DNA of 64,000 bases, from contig NW_024468571.1 in assembly GCF_001632365.1 (NCBI RefSeq), positions 1 to 64,000 of the forward strand, in the 5' to 3' direction. The position numbers and the translations under genes are program-made. Shown here piece by piece: positions 44,632 through 56,093 of the stretch. The DNA is from Laetiporus sulphureus 93-53. Lineage: Eukaryota; Basidiomycota; Agaricomycetes; Polyporales; Laetiporaceae. Below the pieces are notes generated by a model. It did not search any database. It was not told the origin of the DNA and saw only the letters and a list, made by a program, of their open reading frames with translations. Each line of letters opens with the position of its first letter. Positions within the stretch are counted from its first letter, which is position 1.

Positions 44632-46838
44632 ATGTCGCATCAGCCTCAGGGCGTCTTGGAGACAGATGGAATTGTCGATCCTCTCATTCGGCGGGTGCAC
44701 GATGTTCTTCGGACTTTTGACCGCGACTCCGTGCAATCTATCCTTGATCTGACCGATGCTTTGAATAAATGTTCAGTGTTACTTGCGAAGGATCAGAGTT
44801 ACCGGTGCGTGCTTGATGTATTCCATCTGCTGAGTGAGCGTTGAAGTCATCTAGACATGTTGTAGGCGAGACCAACCCTTCGCTGCGGAAGCTCGTCCAG
44901 GAATTGTGGAAGACGTCTGCGGAGCTACACGCGGATGAGGATATAATATCGACGACACAGCTTGCTACGCTCTCACAGAGCCTTGCTAAATTCACCCGGA
45001 ATCTAGTGGCTGCGGAACCACATAATCAACAGAGAGTATTGTCCGTGTTCGCCTCGTAGGTCCTTATGGACGCCACTGAGGAACCCACACAGTGAGAACG
45101 AACCTACCATCCGTGCGATGGCGTATCGATACACGTCTTACGCAGCCTTGCAAGAGCCGGCATGTCCGTCGTCCGCTCTGCTCATACCTATTGCGACTGA
45201 ACTCAGTCACAGCCATTGCAAGCAGTCGAATGCTGGTACAAGCATTGTCAAATCTGGTGACAGGCAACGAGCCTCTTTTACAAAATATCTGGAAGATGTA
45301 CTTGTCGCTACCGGAAGAACAGCTCATCCTCCTGTACGATCTCTAACATTAGTGCATCCATGTCCTTCTAACACAATCACAGGCGCCTCTTTGCTTCCCC
45401 TGACATGCGAACTGCCTCCTCCACGTTCATATTCATCTTGAATTGCATCCATGGAAACAGGGAACGTCTGTACGTCATGCTTGCATCTTTATAGTAACTT
45501 ATCCCTCATCGACACATATAAGGGAAATGTTGATCCGCAGTCCGAGAGGCCCTCGCCTATGCATCTGTGTGCTCGACCGTATCAACTCTCTGGTAGATGC
45601 TGAAGAGGCCACAGACGGGGCCCATGCCTTCGACGTAGGGTATACTGACTGCTTCCTTTGCTATTTATGGCCTGCTAACCTCTGTCTCCGTCAGATACGA
45701 GGTGTTCTCTCTCATGGCGGAAGGCGGGCTCATCCCAGCCCTCTATACAACGATCGCTTTGTGAGCAGCTCTGATCGATTCTACCTCACGAGATGAATTT
45801 TAACGACGTCCATCGACCACGAACATTTCCAGAGAGGACGAGATTGTGACTCCGCACCAAACTACCCTACTCAAGCTTCTTGATTCCCATCTACAACGTC
45901 CCGGCTCAAATAGCCCATTAAATGCGACAGATCAGCTCGTTCGGAACGATCTCCTCCGCATGCTTACTGACGAATTCTTCGCCCTATCGGCATATGTTCA
46001 ACGGACTATCCGCAAAGCGATGGGTCCAAAAGTCGATACCGATGGAGATAAGGATGCGGGTTGTGGTGGCGAAGCAGCTGCACCCAAACCACCTCAGGAA
46101 CTGGACTTGTTGCTGCCGAAAGTCTGCGAGGCTCTGGTGCTAGTTACACAATGCCTGATATCACTCGCATTGCACGCTGAGGAACTCGCCGGTGCCCCTG
46201 TCGGCTCATCAGCTGACAGGGCGCAATCAGAGCAGGCTATGTCGTATACTGGCAGGGTGAAGAATCACTTGACGCAAGAGCGCTCGACCGGCGGCGAAGG
46301 ACTGCCAGAAAGCATCGTTGGTGTGTCATCCTTGCAATCCACCTCCGCTGTATACGAGCGCTTACAATCATCGTAAGAAATTTTACGGTTAATAGATGTA
46401 TTCGTTCCTCGGATCACCTTTGGCAAAGTAGTGCAGCGCCCTCTGCCTCCTGGGGCGACTGCACAGGACACCGCCGCTGAAGCTCATCCGTCCGCAGCTG
46501 CAGGCTTCTCATACGTCAAGCGCGACCTCGTCCGGCTACTCGGCATCCTCTGCTCGGAGAATAGGGACGTGCAGGATCGCGTGCGTGAAGCTGGAGGTAT
46601 CCCTGTCGTGATGAACCTCTGCGTCATAGATGATCAGAACCCATGTAAGTCGAATTCTTATCATTCAGATAGAATGGAACATGCTGTTGAATGCTGTCTT
46701 GAATGTGCAGATTTGAAAGAACATGCCATCTTCACCTTACGCAACATTCTGCATGGAAACAAGGAGAATCAAGACGTCGTGAAGGAAATTCAGCCAGTCG
46801 GCCGGTGGGACGAGTACGGTGTATTGCAGAGTATTTAA
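44632..46838 (+). CDS. Ataxin-10 homologue (Ctr86-like)
   Basis: The model has ten exons: 44632-44804, 44855-45040, 45093-45163, 45207-45333, 45383-45469, 45523-45639, 45695-45760, 45833-46320, 46396-46644 and 46711-46838, giving 563 residues. The middle part contains SRMLVQALSNLVTGNEPLL and LFASPDMRTASTFIFILNCIHGNRER, and the C-terminus holds the ataxin-10 domain (YVKRDLVRLLGILCSENRDVQDRVREAGGIPVVMNLCVIDDQNP). The fold is armadillo-like. In yeast the homologue is Ctr86; roles in cytokinesis and signalling are proposed, so only the family is certain. Introns 2 and 3 use the weaker donor gtccgt. The donor at 46,321 rather than the later one at 46,376 restores the VFVPRITFGK segment. Confidence 0.88.
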
Positions 46839-46888
46839 GTCAGTAATGAATCGTCCCTATGTAGCGTTAGTACATCTGTAGCACAACA

Positions 46889-48652
46889 CTACTCCTCTTC
46901 CTCGTCGAACCCGACAGCCCTCCTCTTACGCCCGCCGGATGTGGTACGACGGCGCACCCCAAACTCATCGTCCTCCTCCTCGCTTTCCACGTCCATGCCC
47001 TCCTCTCCTCGTCCCTCGTCCACAGCACCTTCTTCCTGCGACTTCCCACTCGATACCCTTTTTCGCTTGCGCTCCTCCTCTTCCTGGCGGTTGAGCTGCG
47101 CCTCGAGCCTCTCCAGGTCATCTTCTTCGCCTTCTTCTTCCTCCACCCGGCTGCGCCGCGTGCTCTTCCGTCTATTGGCCTCTTCATCTGACTCACCGTA
47201 AGCGTCGACTTCCTCGTCTGAGTCGGCAACAAGGAAATCGTCCGTCTGGTACTCCCCAGGCCCCTTCTTGCTGCTCTCCTCATGACCACCTGCCTTCCGC
47301 TTCCTCCCAACCCTCCCACTCGCACCCTCCTCGCCATACTCATCCTCCGACCGTCCACCAAACACGCCCTCTTCCTCGTCTTCCGACCACATATCTTCCC
47401 CCGAGCGCTTCCTCGTATAGCCTGTCCGCCTCCTGCGCGGACCGCCAAGCCCGTCGTCCTCGCCGCGCGGCTTGCGAGGTTTGCGCGCCGCCTGGCGCAT
47501 CAGCTCGAGCTTCTCGCGCTCCGGGTCCATCGTCGGGTCCGGAGCCATGCGCAGCCGCGCGACTTTGTTGTGCTTCTGTCCTACCGCACGCACGAGCATG
47601 CGGTGCGTCTCGGACTGCATGCCCGTCGGGCGCAACGACATGTAGCCAGTGATGAGCGCCTCGCACTGCAGGATCTCGGCGCGCTTGTGCTGTGCGACGA
47701 GGTAGGTGAGGCCCTGCGACTTGCCGGGTGTGGTCTGCGAGGACGGGATGGCGGTCTGCGAAGGCTGTTGGCTGCTGCCGAAAGATTGGCGTGGAATGGC
47801 ACCGGAAGTGTCGATTGTCTGTGTGATGTCAAAGAGCTCCTTGCCCAATTGCAGGCTGAGAGTCCCGTCAGACCAACGAACTATCCGGCTGTTTGATTGC
47901 CTCCTCTGTTTGTAAGCAAATGAATGACCATTAGATGAGCCCACCACACCCGCATGCGACTCACGTCCTGGCCATTCTTGTCTTTCACCCATCGCCATCG
48001 CACGGTATTCTCGACCTTGAGCTTGATAGTCATGCTCTTCTCACGCACGCTCTCGGCTTGCTGCGCTTCTTCGTCCTCTTGCTCAGGACCAATGTAGGTG
48101 TCGGGATGGAAAGGTTTTGAATCAACCTTGACGAAATTAGGCATGCGAATCACCCAATACTAAAGTACGATAAGGTTCGACAACATTGAAACCTAATCAG
48201 ACAACAACTCACATTTCCATCCGAGCTTCGTGGGACAGGTATGTTGGGAATGGCAGCGTTCGCCTCGAGGACCTGTTCAACTATCGGCTCGCCGCCCTCT
48301 TCGTCCTCTTCCGCATACTCCATAGCCTCCCTATGCCTTCTTTCTGGTGAAGACAAGCCATCAAGGTGTTCGGCATGCTCCGACGATGCCGGGGTCGCGA
48401 CCCTAGAGGAATGTTATGCATGAAACGGAACATAGTACTGCGTACTCACTCGTCGTGTGTGACAACGTGCACGTCGTTATCTTCAGCCTCACCGAAAAGG
48501 TCGTGCATGTCCTCGTCCTTGACGGTAACGTCTGTGTGGCCATTCTCGGAGCCCAGCGCTGGTTCACCCATTGCGACGTCGTCCAAGGGTGGCTGATACT
48601 TGGTTTCTTGCAGTGCCGAGGGCGGGTCCAGCGCACCAGCAAGAGAAGACAT
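46889..48652 (-). CDS. LEO1: LEO1, subunit of the Paf1 transcription elongation complex
   Basis: The model has four exons: 48652-48450, 48402-48213, 48159-47965 and 47905-46889, giving 534 residues. The Leo1 domain starts at about residue 132 (YWVIRMPNFVKVDSKPFHPDTY) and continues through WRWVKDKNGQD and NSRIVRWSDGTLSLQLG. The N-terminal part is acidic, and the C-terminal third alternates acidic and basic low-complexity runs (EEEEGEEDDLERLEAQLNRQEEEER), as in other LEO1 proteins. The protein acts in the nucleus in RNA polymerase II elongation and histone modification. The gene converges with the ataxin-10 homologue, with only 50 bases between the stop codons. Confidence 0.93.
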
Positions 48653-48780
48653 TTCGGTGGATGCGTGTGGAAGAGGGGAGATCAGAGTAGGATGTCGAGC
48701 TCAGATGTAGCAATCAAGGTGTGTTCAGACAGTACAAGCGCCCGACCACGCGTGGCCGCCACAACGGGCCGAGGCAATAT

Positions 48781-50263
48781 AAAGTTACTTATTTGGCTCA
48801 CTTTGTTCACTTATCGTAGCTTGCTGCCACCAAACTCGTAGAGGGCTCACTTGGGTTCACTTGGGGTTTTTCCCACGCTTCACTCGTTCACTTGTAGCTT
48901 ATTGTACCTCGCTGCTCCTCGCACTGCTCTTCCTTGCTACATGTTGCCCTCCCTCACTTCGTTCTCGATTCCTCGTCGTCCATTATGGCAGCAGACCGAT
49001 CGCGAGTATGACACACACAGCCTCGAGGCAGCATTTACGTGCATTTCCAGCTGTCCTCCGCTCTGTCACATCAGGGCTTTCCATTACATCAAGCCGTCAT
49101 TGTAGTGACATATCGCCTTGACTCATATGGTGGTTGAGATTGTCTAGCTGCACGGTAAGCTGCGCGATTCATACCCAGACTTCAAGATGTCCTCCTTGCC
49201 TATCGCCTTAACACCCGCGCCACCGGAACGCAAGTCAGTGTTCCTGAGCATCTTCTTGCGATTGGCATCATCATCCTATCACCCTCCATCATAGCATCCG
49301 ATCAATGATTAATGCCAGCTCGCGCCATCTCTCATTGAGGTCCACATGCCACCGGCAACACTACTATATAGTACATGTGGTGATTCCATTCGCTTTCGCT
49401 CATTTAGCTTCCCTCACGTTCTCTCACTTATGGTCACTTATGGTCACTTATGCTCGCGTATCCTGCGCGTATCATCACTTACACTCACGTATCGTCACTT
49501 GACAGCGCGTACGCTCACTTATGGCTGCATAGAGTTGGATTTATCCTCTATATTGAGCACTTGTTCTCCTGTAGCACACCATGCAGACACACACGCACCG
49601 GCTTGTTCAAGGCTTCTTCCGCTGGCACTTCCAGCCCTGCCACCCTTTCGACCTCGCTCCGGTCACCAGTCTAGCTCGCGATGTGAGTTATCACTGCGAT
49701 GGGTCATGAACACTCACATTACAGTCAGGCCACCGCGAGACGAATCATCGCCAAAGGCTACGTAACTGTACATCAGCGTCGGCGCATCACGAGGCATGTA
49801 AACATGCCGAGGCGGCGAGCAGAAAACTGGGCAGTTTGACGGTGATGGCGGGCTAGGTAGGTGCATAACACAGCCTTGGAGTATTTACATAGTAGCTGTC
49901 TGAGTTCAATGTGGCCGATGCATAATGAATCAGCCAGTTAACAGAAGGGCTGGAGAGGGGCAAATCTAGAGGATTTACCGCGACTGCTGATGCCTATTTT
50001 GCCTGGCGGGGGCCTTGTTGGGGTCACTGAGACTTGCAGGGGTTCACTTTGGGTTCACTTTTGGTCACTTGTACTCACTTGCTCAGTGGGCAACATGCAG
50101 GAAGTGTCAAGTGAGCATAAGTGAGCATAAGTGAAGACAAGCGAGAATAAGCGCCCGACGTCGACAATTTCACTTGTGCTGCCAAAATAAGGTTCAAGTG
50201 AACCACAAGTAACTTTTGTAAGGGATAAGTGACTAAGTGAAGTGAAATTGTTAACCGTCGGGC
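48781..50263. mobile_element. TCACTT-rich transposon-like region
   Basis: The motif TCACTT occurs many times, clustered at the left (48,785-48,900), the middle (about 49,400-49,530, as TCACTTATGG repeats) and the right (50,010-50,250), where the orientation reverses to AAGTGA. The left end (AAAGTTACTTATTTGGCTCACTT at 48,783) and the reverse complement of a segment at the right (starting AAAAGTTACTTGTGGTTC, about 50,215) resemble each other. Dense subterminal copies of one short motif, inverted at the two ends, are typical of hAT-like and some other DNA transposons, where they bind transposase. No transposase frame was found, and the outer borders are approximate. Confidence 0.5.
50153..50263. 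mobile_element. 111-bp foldback MITE
   Basis: The segment begins GCCCGACGTCGACAATTTCA and ends with the inverted match (reverse complement starts GCCCGACGGTTAACAATTTC), giving arms of about 28 bases plus shorter inner matches. It lies at the right end of the TCACTT-rich region and also contains that motif, so it may be the terminal part of that element or an insertion into it. No clear target duplication was seen. Confidence 0.6.
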
Positions 50264-50859
50264 CTTGAACCGCCGTTGTATACATACTTTGAATGACCAT
50301 AAAGTTTTTGTAAATGGTAAGGTGAGCTTCCGTGAATGACGGTGGATGAACGACACTCACGCCGCGAATTCTAGTTATCCAATCTATCACGAAAGCTGTG
50401 ACACCAGCTCATAAGCGATACGGGAAATCAGCTTCAACTGACATGCCTGACGCATTCAAAGTCTAGTTTATGGACTTTATGGTTCCCCTTCAATCTCTTA
50501 TGCGCTTTTCTCAGAACGTCCTCTGAACATTTAACACTAAAGAGTACAGCGGGGATATGATGCGTCTAATGCACCATCTTTCAGCACCAAATCGCGGCGA
50601 TACAGAGGCTCTTCTACACCGTCAATAACATGAAGATGCCAGAAGGGAAAAAAAGCTTACCTCGTTCGACTACGCAATTGTCTGTCAGAAAGCAGTCACT
50701 CTAGGCTCTGCAGGTGTTGTTCATGGGCTTCCAAAGCAAGCATGGAAAAGTAAGAAATGATCCTTCCCGGGTGGCCAGTCTGTTTACCGTCCCATAACTG
50801 TGAGCTCATCCGATAATTGTTTTGATTGAAAGACACTTTAAGAGTCGAATATCCCAGAT
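50264..50859. other. Intergenic, no gene seen
   Basis: Nothing recognisable was found on either strand. Confidence 0.4.
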
Positions 50860-51790
50860 GACGATCGCGAGTCGTTCCTTGGTTCAAGAGGTCTGCCCAC
50901 AACCAGATCTCCCGCCGCCTGACTTTCTGATCCAGTATGCATGTTCTTCTTTCCCTATATTGCGCACATGAGCTGATCTGCGAAAAAATGCATCGAAACA
51001 GCGATCGTTTCACTACTCCTACGAACCGTCCCAGCCTTCCCAACTTGTTCATCATCGCCCACAAACTAAGCGCCCGTTTTGGACGCTCTCTGACTTCCTC
51101 GACTCGCTTCCCAAGCCGTTCTCATGGCACCTAAGGCTCCGTAGGTCGTTTTTCTCCCCAATCTCAGACGTCGATCGCGCATGTTGACACTATCTTACTC
51201 GCAGCGCAGAAGCGCGGGAGGTTGCCGATGGCATGCACGCTATGAACGTTGCCGGGCTCGAGAAGTACATAAACTCCGCACAAAAAGCGCTTGATAACGA
51301 GGCAGTGCAGCGCAAACGGTCAAACGCCATACCGAGGAGATTGAGTATTTGCACGACGTGCTCGCTGTCAGACCCGACGGACGAAGAGAAAATAGATCTC
51401 CTCGCTTTGAAAGTTTGTGCCTCGCAAACCGTGCGGCGGGATACCTGCTCGAATGATAGACAAGAGCTCAGGAAGGCATTGTTTGACGGGCAGGAAGCTG
51501 GCGAACTCGACCCAAGCTACGGCAAAGCGCTGCAGGTACTTCCGCCAGCGAAAGCCCATCAGATCCTCGGAGACCTTGTCGAAGGCTATAGATGTCTTAA
51601 CTATGGCGTTACGCCAACAAGGCCTTGCCAGGGGCAAAGCCTCAATGACGCACTCTTTGGTGCATAGGCGGGTTCCCGGAAGCGATGAGGTGTTAAATAT
51701 TACCTGTTCATCCCAATGTACATCTCATGGTGGCGCCTGGCAGCCGAAAGACTTGCGTGCCTTTTGTCGGCATGTGTCGTCAATAAGGAC
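50860..51790 (+). pseudogene. Decayed gene of unknown family, copy 1
   Basis: This is co-linear with 54,830-55,800. The readable core is EKYINSAQKALDNEAVQR (about 51,257), then DEEKIDLLALKVC (about 51,380) and ALFDGQEAGELDPSYGKALQVLP (about 51,475). The frames are interrupted: compared with copy 2, bases are missing near 51,320, and each copy has its own frameshifts. The composition suggests helical, possibly coiled-coil, repeats but no family was recognised. Upstream, MHVLLSLYCAHEL (50,937) is conserved in both copies in the same frame. The two copies bracket the Crinkler-kinase gene as direct repeats. Confidence 0.6.
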
Positions 51791-51903
51791 AGAGGCCGAC
51801 GTTCGAGGGACCTCGTTGATAACGACTCCACCTCAAATTTATGGCCAGGTGTTTAAACGAGTAGTGCTGTTTAAAGGACCGGTTGTATACTGTACCATGG
51901 CTC

Positions 51904-52083
51904 GTCACACCGCAGACATGAAAGCATTTGTTCTTGTTATTAAATGACACTAAATTGTAATTGATTGCCTTTTTGGGAAATGAAGTTGCCTGATTAAAGC
52001 ATAGCATTGCATAGGTCACACTCTAGAACACATTTTCAGAGCATTTGCAATGGGAACAAATGCCTTCATGTCTGCGGTGTCAC
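51904..52083. mobile_element. 180-bp MITE with about 30-bp inverted repeats
   Basis: The left end GTCACACCGCAGACATGAA and the reverse complement of the right end (GTGACACCGCAGACATGAA) match, and similarity continues to GCATTTGTTC. The interior is A+T rich and non-coding. The element sits about 130 bases before the start codon of the Crinkler-kinase gene, so it may affect that promoter. No clear target duplication is visible. Confidence 0.75.
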
Positions 52084-52214
52084 CTTCTGTCGCAAGGTGT
52101 GCCGCCGGCGATAGCCGGCGCTTCTCGTAGCGGCAACCAGAAAATGCAAATACCTGCAAATATGTACAAATCGCTCGACTCGATGCCCTTATCACCATCC
52201 ACTCGCTGTTCGTT

Positions 52215-54594
52215 ATGACGACAACTTTGAATATACCTGTTGCTATTGTTGACTTCTTCAAAGATGGCAGTGACCCATTCCTCCACCCAAATGTCCTTCG
52301 GGTATCCATCAATCCTGAAGAGGCAACCATAAACGATATTGTTGACGAGGTCGCTAAAGACCAGAAAGTTTCAACATCAGATGTCACCTTATGGAAGGTT
52401 TGTCACCAATGTATTCCCACCTATCGCGTTCGCTAATGCCTGCACCAGCCGAAGGAATTGCTCAACCAGCGGGACAGAGGAAGGCTCTCCCAGCTCCTTA
52501 ATGACAATGACAATGAACTCGGACGCCTCTGCGACAATATTACAGACAAAGGCGAGGAACGCTGCAGCGACGAGCTTTCTCTTGGCGGGTTACCGCGTAG
52601 TGCCAAGCTCCCCCTTCTTGTGGCGCGAATCGACAAAGAGGCAGAGAATCAGACGTCGAAGAGAAAGAGGAAGGATCTGGTTGATGATGCAGAAATGGAT
52701 GAGGGCCGTGATGAGGTATCACCATTGACCAAGCGTACGTCACATTGAACTGTCGTTCTCACCAAACACCCTGATGTCATCGTGCAGGTTTCAAGAAAAC
52801 GATCAGCACAGGATTACCTAGCCCGTCCGTTGCTGCAGTGCAAACCACTGCCGAAATCGAGGAGGCTAGAGATTTTCCTACGGAGCTTCCTGCAATACAG
52901 CGTAAGCTCGCTGCATCATCGTCCAACTGACGGAGTTCTAATCTGATTTCAGGTCGCAATGAATACCTTTCGACTGTCGAAAAACTCGGGAGCGTCTCCG
53001 TTAATAGTCCCGCAGACATTGCGAAGATGCACAAACTCTTATTCGACGGCCGGGCTTTGAAAGATGACGGTCAATATGGCCTGCCTGTGGCGCTCTATCA
53101 TCCGGCCTTGGCTGCTTTGCAACATCAATTCGAGACGCTTGATTTGCAAATCAAGCAGGCTCGGATGCCGAAAGTCAATGAAGGAGAATTACCTGATGGA
53201 TTCGTCCGACTCGACAGCGAATTATTCAACGCATCCGCGAGGTATTTCACCAAATCGCGCGTCTTTTATCAGAAGGAATGGGATCGGTGGGCATCCGCAG
53301 TGAGACCATTTTGTGAATGTATTTTTGGATTGGACGACCTTGAGGAGCAGAAGGTCAACGAGGATGCAGAGGAACCGGAGACAGAGAAAGGAAGTTCGAG
53401 CAAGAAGAACAAAGGTGAGAATGATAGCAAGAACAAGGGAAAGATTTCGAGGGGCACGAGATTAGCGGATGCTGTCTGGAAGTACTATCTCGTCCTGGAG
53501 CTTAAGAATGAATATGGGGTGGGCGGCAATCCGACCCTTCAGGGCACTTACTGGTATGCGAAAAGCTTATTCGGCCTCAAGGTCCGCAGGTATTCTTCTC
53601 TGTGGGTTTCTTGCTCGCTGACGTAGCGGTCGAATAGGAGAAATTCAAAAACACCAAGTTCCCCTATATTATTCTCGGCATCGCGGGCACCGTGCTCGAA
53701 GTTTCCATAGCGGTATGCCTGGAGAAGATCCTTGTGGACAAAATCCTTCATTTCGAGATTCACGATGGTGACGACGACGACGAGACGATCACCAAGCTGG
53801 CCTTGATTGTTTCGGCACTGAAAGGCTGTGCGCGCGAGCTTGGGATCGAATTTCACCGTCTCGAGAAAGCGACCGCTGGCGACGGCCCACCTGAAAACGA
53901 GACGTGGCACTTACCTCGTCCATCCGCCGTTCCTTCCCCGAACTTTCCGATGCCGGCGTTGAAGTTCAAATCGAAGCTAAGCCGAGAGAACAGGGCAATT
54001 GTATTGGAACGAGATGAACCGAACATGCGTCCGCTCTTCCTTGCCGACTACACGCACGAAGGATCATCATCAGCGGTGGAGACGGTGGTCAAGTTTCCAG
54101 TCACGTACAACAAGGATGCGCATAGGATGCTGGCGGACAAAAACTACGCGCCGAAGCTATACACCGGCGTACCCGTGATCGGTGGACGAGAAATGGTCGT
54201 CATGGAGCGCGTGTATGGAAAGCGGATGTGCGACTATCCCCGAAACAGCCTTCCAAACAGCGTATTCGAGGACATCAAAGGAGCTTTAGAGATCTTGCAT
54301 GATCTCAAGCTCGTGTTCGGTGATCTCCGCGATACAAATATTATGATTGTTGAAGGCGACGGCGAAGGCAAGACTAAAGTCAGGGCAACGCTCATTGACT
54401 TCGATTGGGTCGGTGAAGACGGGAGAGCCTCCTATCCAGCTCTGATAAACATGAAACTCGTTGGCACGGAGTATGACTCCGACGTCCGTGCGCGGGGGCT
54501 CATGCGAAAGCAGCACGACAAGTCGGCTCTCGATTTCCTCCGTAAGAAGTACCGTGTTAAAGGGATGGAGGAGGGCGAGAAAGCACCGGAATAA
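52215..54594 (+). CDS. Crinkler-type N-terminal domain fused to a protein kinase-like domain
   Basis: The model has five exons: 52215-52397, 52449-52734, 52788-52901, 52953-53581 and 53638-54594, giving 722 residues. Residues 1-61 (starting MTTTLNIPVAIVDFF, then INDIVDEVAKDQ and VTLWKPKEL) resemble the ubiquitin-like Crinkler N-terminal domain. A Lys/Glu-rich linker lies at about 350-385. The C-terminal part, from about 540, is kinase-like: VVKFP with Lys556, GDLRDTN with Asp633 as catalytic-loop aspartate and Asn638, and IDFDW in place of DFG (Asp658). Phe and Gly occupy the positions before Asp633 where HR is usual. Such fusions are numerous and variable in mushrooms; the role is unknown. 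No signal peptide was seen. Decayed direct repeats flank the gene. Confidence 0.82.
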
Positions 54595-54829
54595 GTACGT
54601 TTCATGTCTGCTTAGCCTGGTTGCCACAATTCTGTCTTTTCTACCATCATACTTTACTCCCCATCTCGTTCGATAGCAATTCGCATGACGTGAACAGTAC
54701 ATAAATACATGCAACTTTTCCACCTCATCAGCTCTGGCTTATTGCCTCCAGGAAGTCCAAGTTGGCTAATGTCCGGCACGACGATGAATGTGTCTGTGAA
54801 CACAAATTTGTCACCTGCCTTTGCTGATC

Positions 54830-55800
54830 TGCCCACAATCTGGCAGATCTCCCGCCGCCTGACTTTCTGCTCCAGTATGCACGTCCTTCTTTCCCTATAT
54901 TGCGCACATGAGCTGACCTGCGAAAAGGTGCGTCAAAACATCAATCGCCTCACTACTGCCTACGAATCGTCCCAGCCTTCCCAACTTGTTCATCATCATC
55001 CCCAAACTATGCCATCACTTGGACGCTTTCTGACCTTTCCATAGCTCGCTCCCAAGCCGTTCTCCTGGAGCTTCGAGACTCCGTAGGTCGTTTCTCTAAC
55101 CATTCCTAAACGTTAAACAAAGTTGACACTATCTTGCTTTCAGCGACGAAGCGCAGGAAGTTGTCGAGGCGTACACGCTATGAACGTCGCCGGTTCGAGA
55201 AGTACATAAAATCCGCACAAAAAGCGCTTGGTAACGAGGCAGTGCAGCGCAATCACCGCTCAGATACGATCAAACGCCATACCGAGAAGATTGAGTATTT
55301 GCACGACGTGCTCGCGTCAGGTTCGACGGACGAAGAGAAAAACAAATGCTCCCTTTGAAAAATGTGTGCCATGCGGATTGTGCGGCGGGATACCTGTTGA
55401 AGCACGGGCAAGACCTCAAGCAGGCATTGTTTGACGGGCAGGAAGCCAGCGGGCTCGACGCAAGCTACGGCAAAGTGTGAGTGCCTGGTGGGTTTCCAGA
55501 GCGCTGCAGGTACTACCGCCAGGCGAAAGTCCGTCAGATCCTCGGAGACCACCGAAGGCTATAGATGTCCTAACCACGGCCCTATGCCAACAAGGCATTG
55601 CCAGGGGCAAAGCCTCAATGACGCGCTCTTGGGTGCATGCGGCGGATTCTCGGAAGCAGTGAACATTACATATTACCTGTGCTTCCGAATGTACATCTCA
55701 TGGTGGCACCTGGCAGTCGAAAGACTTGCGTACCTTTTGTGGGCATGTGTCGTCAATAAGGACAGAGACCGACGTTCGACGACTCGGGACCTCGTTGAGT
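54830..55800 (+). pseudogene. Decayed gene of unknown family, copy 2
   Basis: Direct repeat of 50,860-51,790. It preserves FEKYIKSAQKALGNEAVQRN and RHTEKIEYLHDVL (about 55,190-55,310) better than copy 1, but then shifts frame. The start region MHVLLSLYCAHEL recurs at about 54,878. Small insertions near 55,470-55,500 interrupt what is ALQVLPP in copy 1. Neither copy gives a whole protein, so both are called pseudogenes. Confidence 0.6.
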
Positions 55801-56093
55801 ACGAGCGCCGGGCGGATGCGCATGTGAAGGGAATTCTTGGACCACCACCGCCGAGAATCCGACTTCGACACCGTCTGCAACATGCGCAGATAGTTTTCTC
55901 TCCGATTCGCGATCTTGGTTCTCGAGGCCTTCCTACAGTACTTGACATCACGCAATTCTGTAAGCATACTGCCAGGGAACAAAGTAAGAGCATCTGATAA
56001 ATTCTACACAACGATGACAACAACGGGACTACACTGTTCTTACGCGCACCGCTCCGGAGAATCCGCTATCCTCCATCCACCGGTTCGAATCAG

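Noticed and set aside
46867..47896. Long frames on both strands opposite the LEO1 3' exon
   Set aside because: They are shadows of the low-complexity Glu/Arg codons of LEO1, with no independent splice or domain support.
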